Positions 61,886 to 64,000 of a stretch of 64,000 nucleotides of DNA are shown here, piece after piece. Positions within the stretch are counted from its first letter, which is position 1; each line of letters begins with the position of its first letter. Both the position numbers and the translations under genes were made by a program. Below the pieces are notes generated by a model that saw nothing but the letters and a program-made list of their open reading frames with translations, ran no database searches and was not told the origin of the DNA. The DNA comes from Geobacteraceae bacterium (GTDB lineage Bacteria > Desulfobacterota > Desulfuromonadia > Geobacterales > Geobacteraceae): positions 1 to 64,000 of the forward strand of contig WSYB01000014.1 of NCBI GenBank assembly GCA_009773645.1, read 5' to 3'.

Positions 61886-62542
61886 TTGATCGAGTTCGAT
61901 GAAACCGCACAGAAGATGGTCCTGAAACTGGTTTACTACGGTCCTGCCCAGTCCGGCAAGACCACCAACCTTCTCCGGCTGCACGACCTTCTGGCCCAAG
62001 AAGGGCGCGGCGACCTGATGGTGCTGGATACCACCGACGACCGGACCATTTTTTTCGACCTCCTCCCCTTTTTCCTGGTCGCCCCGAGCGGCCTGAAGAT
62101 CAAGGTGAAGGTCTATACCGTCCCCGGCCAGGTGAGGCACGACGCCACCCGGAAAGCGGTCTTGCAGCGGGCAGACGGGGTGGTGTTTATCGCCGATTCT
62201 CAGGTGGCCCAGTCGGCCAATAACTTTGCCAGCTTTGACAACCTGGAAAAAAACCTGGCCATCGTCGGCCTTGATATCGAAAAACTGCCGCTCGTGGTCC
62301 AGTTCAACAAGCGGGACCTGCCGAATATCGTTTCCGAGGCCGACATCCGGAAAACCTGGGGACCGACCGGCATCCCGGTGTTCACGGCTTCCGCCCTTCA
62401 GGGTTCCGGGGTAGTGGAAACCTTTGCCAGGGAGGCGGAACTTCTCTACGACCATATCGATCGACGCCACTGCCTAAAGGAAGCGCACGGGCTGGAGCGG
62501 GACGCCTTTGTCCGGCAACTGACCCTTAGAGGGGAAGAATGA
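61886..62542 (+). CDS. MglA-like small GTPase
   Basis: 218 residues from a TTG at 61886. P-loop GPAQSGKT (about 19), TVPGQ switch II as in MglA, and NKRDLP for guanine. MglA-type GTPases set polarity and regulate motility or signalling in deltaproteobacteria. No MglB (GAP) gene is next to it. Overlaps the next kinase by four bases, so they are likely made together. Confidence 0.92.
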   Translation: MIEFDETAQKMVLKLVYYGPAQSGKTTNLLRLHDLLAQEGRGDLMVLDTTDDRTIFFDLLPFFLVAPSGLKIKVKVYTVPGQVRHDATRKAVLQRADGVVFIADSQVAQSANNFASFDNLEKNLAIVGLDIEKLPLVVQFNKRDLPNIVSEADIRKTWGPTGIPVFTASALQGSGVVETFAREAELLYDHIDRRHCLKEAHGLERDAFVRQLTLRGEE

Positions 62543-63822
62543 GCAACCAGAGCATCACTTACGTGGTGGGCGCGGAGAAGCGTCTGGCCGAGATCATCTG
62601 CGAAGCCGAAATAGTACCGCTCCTGAAAGGGACCGTGAAGGCGGGCGCCCTCGAAGCTACGCTGACCGATGCCGAGGGGAATGCGTTGTGGAGCTGTAAA
62701 AGCCCGGCAGGTGAAGGAATAATTGCCGGGGCCATGCCCGTCTGCCTGGAAGGGGAAATGGTCGGCAAACTCGTCGTCAAAGGGGAGCGGTGTCAGGAAG
62801 AACTGCTCAAGGGAATTGCCGGACTCCTCATGGACGCCGTCAACACCATTGTCACCAATAACCTGAAGCGCATGCTCACCACCGAGATCCACACCGCCGT
62901 GGTCAATCAGTCCTACGAAGAACTCCTGGAGACGAACCGGAAACTGACCGTATCGGAAGGGCGGTACCGCGAGCTGGCCGAAACCCTGGAAAAGAAGGTC
63001 GAAGAACGCACCGGCGAGCTGAAGCAGGCCCATACTCAGCTTTTGCGGCAGGAGAAGATGGCGTCGGTCGGACAGCTGGCGGCCGGCGTGGCCCATGAGA
63101 TCAATAACCCGCTCGGCTTTATCACCAGCAATCTGGGAACCCTGCAGAAATACGTGGCGCGCTTCGTGGTGATGCTTGACTTCTACCGCTCCTCACTGAA
63201 AAGCGGCGCCCCGATTGCGGAGGTCGCCGGGCAGGTGGAGGAAAAATGGCGGGAGCTGAAGCTCGATGCGGTCTTCGCCGATATCGGTGACCTGTTGGCC
63301 CAGAGCCTGGAGGGTGCGGAACGAGTCAAGAGGATCGTGGCGGACCTGAAAGGGTTCTCCCACATCGATGACAGTGCGGAAGATACGGTGGATATCAACC
63401 GGGAGATCGACCGTACCTTGAGCGTGCTCGGCAGCCAGATACCACCCGGGACAGAGGTGGTTAAGGAATACCAGCCGCTACCCGGCTTTGTCTGCAATCC
63501 CGCCCTTCTCTGCCAGGCGTTTCTCAACATTATCCAGAATGCGCTCCAGGCCCGCAAAGATGGGTTACGACTGGTTGTTTCCACCGCCTGTTCCAACGGC
63601 GCAATAACGATCAGCTTCCGTGACAACGGCCCAGGCATTCCTGCGGATATCAGAAACAGAATATTCGAACCGTTTTACACCACAAGAGAAGTGGGCGCCG
63701 GCACCGGCATGGGCCTGGCCGTGGTGTACGACATAGTTTCAGGCTGCGGCGGGACCGTTGAGGTGGAGTGCCCGGCCGATGAGGGTTCAATATTTACCAT
63801 ATCGCTTCCGCTCAAAAGATAA
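62539..63822 (+). CDS. Histidine kinase coupled to the MglA-like GTPase
   Basis: 427 residues. The N-terminal ~115 residues are not a recognised sensor (GAF-like features: ATLTDAEGNALW, GAMPVCLEGEMVGKLVV). A coiled coil leads to HisKA with GVAHEINNPLGF (about 190) and HATPase (NIIQNALQARKDG, GPGIPADI, GTGMGLAVVYD). Same HEINNP group but more diverged than the other three. The N-terminus may contact the GTPase. Confidence 0.9.
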   Translation: MSNQSITYVVGAEKRLAEIICEAEIVPLLKGTVKAGALEATLTDAEGNALWSCKSPAGEGIIAGAMPVCLEGEMVGKLVVKGERCQEELLKGIAGLLMDAVNTIVTNNLKRMLTTEIHTAVVNQSYEELLETNRKLTVSEGRYRELAETLEKKVEERTGELKQAHTQLLRQEKMASVGQLAAGVAHEINNPLGFITSNLGTLQKYVARFVVMLDFYRSSLKSGAPIAEVAGQVEEKWRELKLDAVFADIGDLLAQSLEGAERVKRIVADLKGFSHIDDSAEDTVDINREIDRTLSVLGSQIPPGTEVVKEYQPLPGFVCNPALLCQAFLNIIQNALQARKDGLRLVVSTACSNGAITISFRDNGPGIPADIRNRIFEPFYTTREVGAGTGMGLAVVYDIVSGCGGTVEVECPADEGSIFTISLPLKR

Positions 63823-63836
63823 GGCAGGGACAAACC

Positions 63837-64000
63837 ATGGCCAAATATTCTGAGTTGTTCAAAGCCGTGGCACGGGGCGACCAGCCGGACGCCACACTCG
63901 AAGAGGCGCCGGAACCGGGTGCCGAAAGGGATCAGGCCTTTACCCTCCTTTTTGTGGACGACGAAGAGGGGGTCCTCTCCGCCATGAGGCGGATCTTCAT
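63837..64000 (+). CDS. Response regulator, N-terminal part (cut by window edge)
   Basis: 54 codons. After a ~35-residue acidic leader, FTLLFVDDEEGVLSAMRRIF begins a receiver domain. Fifteen bases after the kinase stop; probable partner of that kinase. Confidence 0.85.
   Translation, partial: MAKYSELFKAVARGDQPDATLEEAPEPGAERDQAFTLLFVDDEEGVLSAMRRIF

Overview
The window looks like the chromosome of a Geobacteraceae-type deltaproteobacterium (Desulfobacterota). This rests on the style of the gene set: a complete gspC-N type II secretion operon, futalosine-route menaquinone genes, many PAS/HD-GYP/MglA-type signalling proteins, moderately high GC, and many families of intergenic palindromes. Genus is inference; no rRNA is present.

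Layout. 1-3.2 kb: RND efflux operon (tolC, adaptor, permease cut by the window edge). 3.4-7.7 kb: housekeeping genes (DUF2062, Pit phosphate transporter with DUF47 partner, uppP, radC). 7.7-9.4 kb: small toxin-antitoxin genes and a broken HEPN gene. 9.5-22 kb: a type I-C CRISPR-Cas locus, all on the minus strand, running from a DnaQ-like exonuclease and a REP-associated transposase (RAYT) through cas3-cas5c-cas8c-cas7, two damaged cas4 pieces, cas1 and cas2 to a 12-repeat array. 22-30 kb: msrA, an NDUFA9-like reductase, an AddB-like nuclease, hisZ, purA. 30.2-31.4 kb: tRNA-Lys, tRNA-Glu and a HEPN/MNT toxin-antitoxin pair. 31.5-35.8 kb: a hybrid sensor kinase, a periplasmic OB-fold-like protein and an M48 protease. 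35.9-47.7 kb: type II secretion operon. 47.9-49.5 kb: mqnB and mqnD. 49.6-64 kb: a signalling cluster of four closely related histidine kinases (three with near-identical catalytic halves), a kinase-less PAS protein, a PstS-like binding protein, REC-PAS, two REC-HD-GYP proteins, an MglA-like GTPase and a further receiver protein cut by the edge.

The most interesting region is the CRISPR locus. It is a mosaic. The cas3-cas5c-cas8c-cas7 block is visibly more AT-rich than its flanks and is bounded by two scars: upstream, the first ~50 codons of another, GC-rich cas3, cut at the HD motif; downstream, a chimeric ORF joining a cas4 start to a second cas7 end. The simplest reading is that the effector module of a resident I-C system was swapped for a diverged one. 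The only near-complete cas4 is frameshifted by a 19-bp tandem duplication, and the second cas4 piece carries its own 15-bp duplication. A second copy of the cas3 start is fused in frame to a DEDDh exonuclease at the head of the locus, and both cas3 starts have the same dyad upstream. Extra genes (DUF1016/YhcG nuclease, four-helix-bundle protein) have been inserted into the operon. A RAYT gene in the same locus sits among GTAGGGGC repeats found across the window, three of them inside its own reading frame.

The second candidate for an under-described system is the multi-kinase hub at 49.6-64 kb, where several different sensors appear to feed nearly identical kinase cores beside two c-di-GMP-type HD-GYP outputs and a small GTPase.
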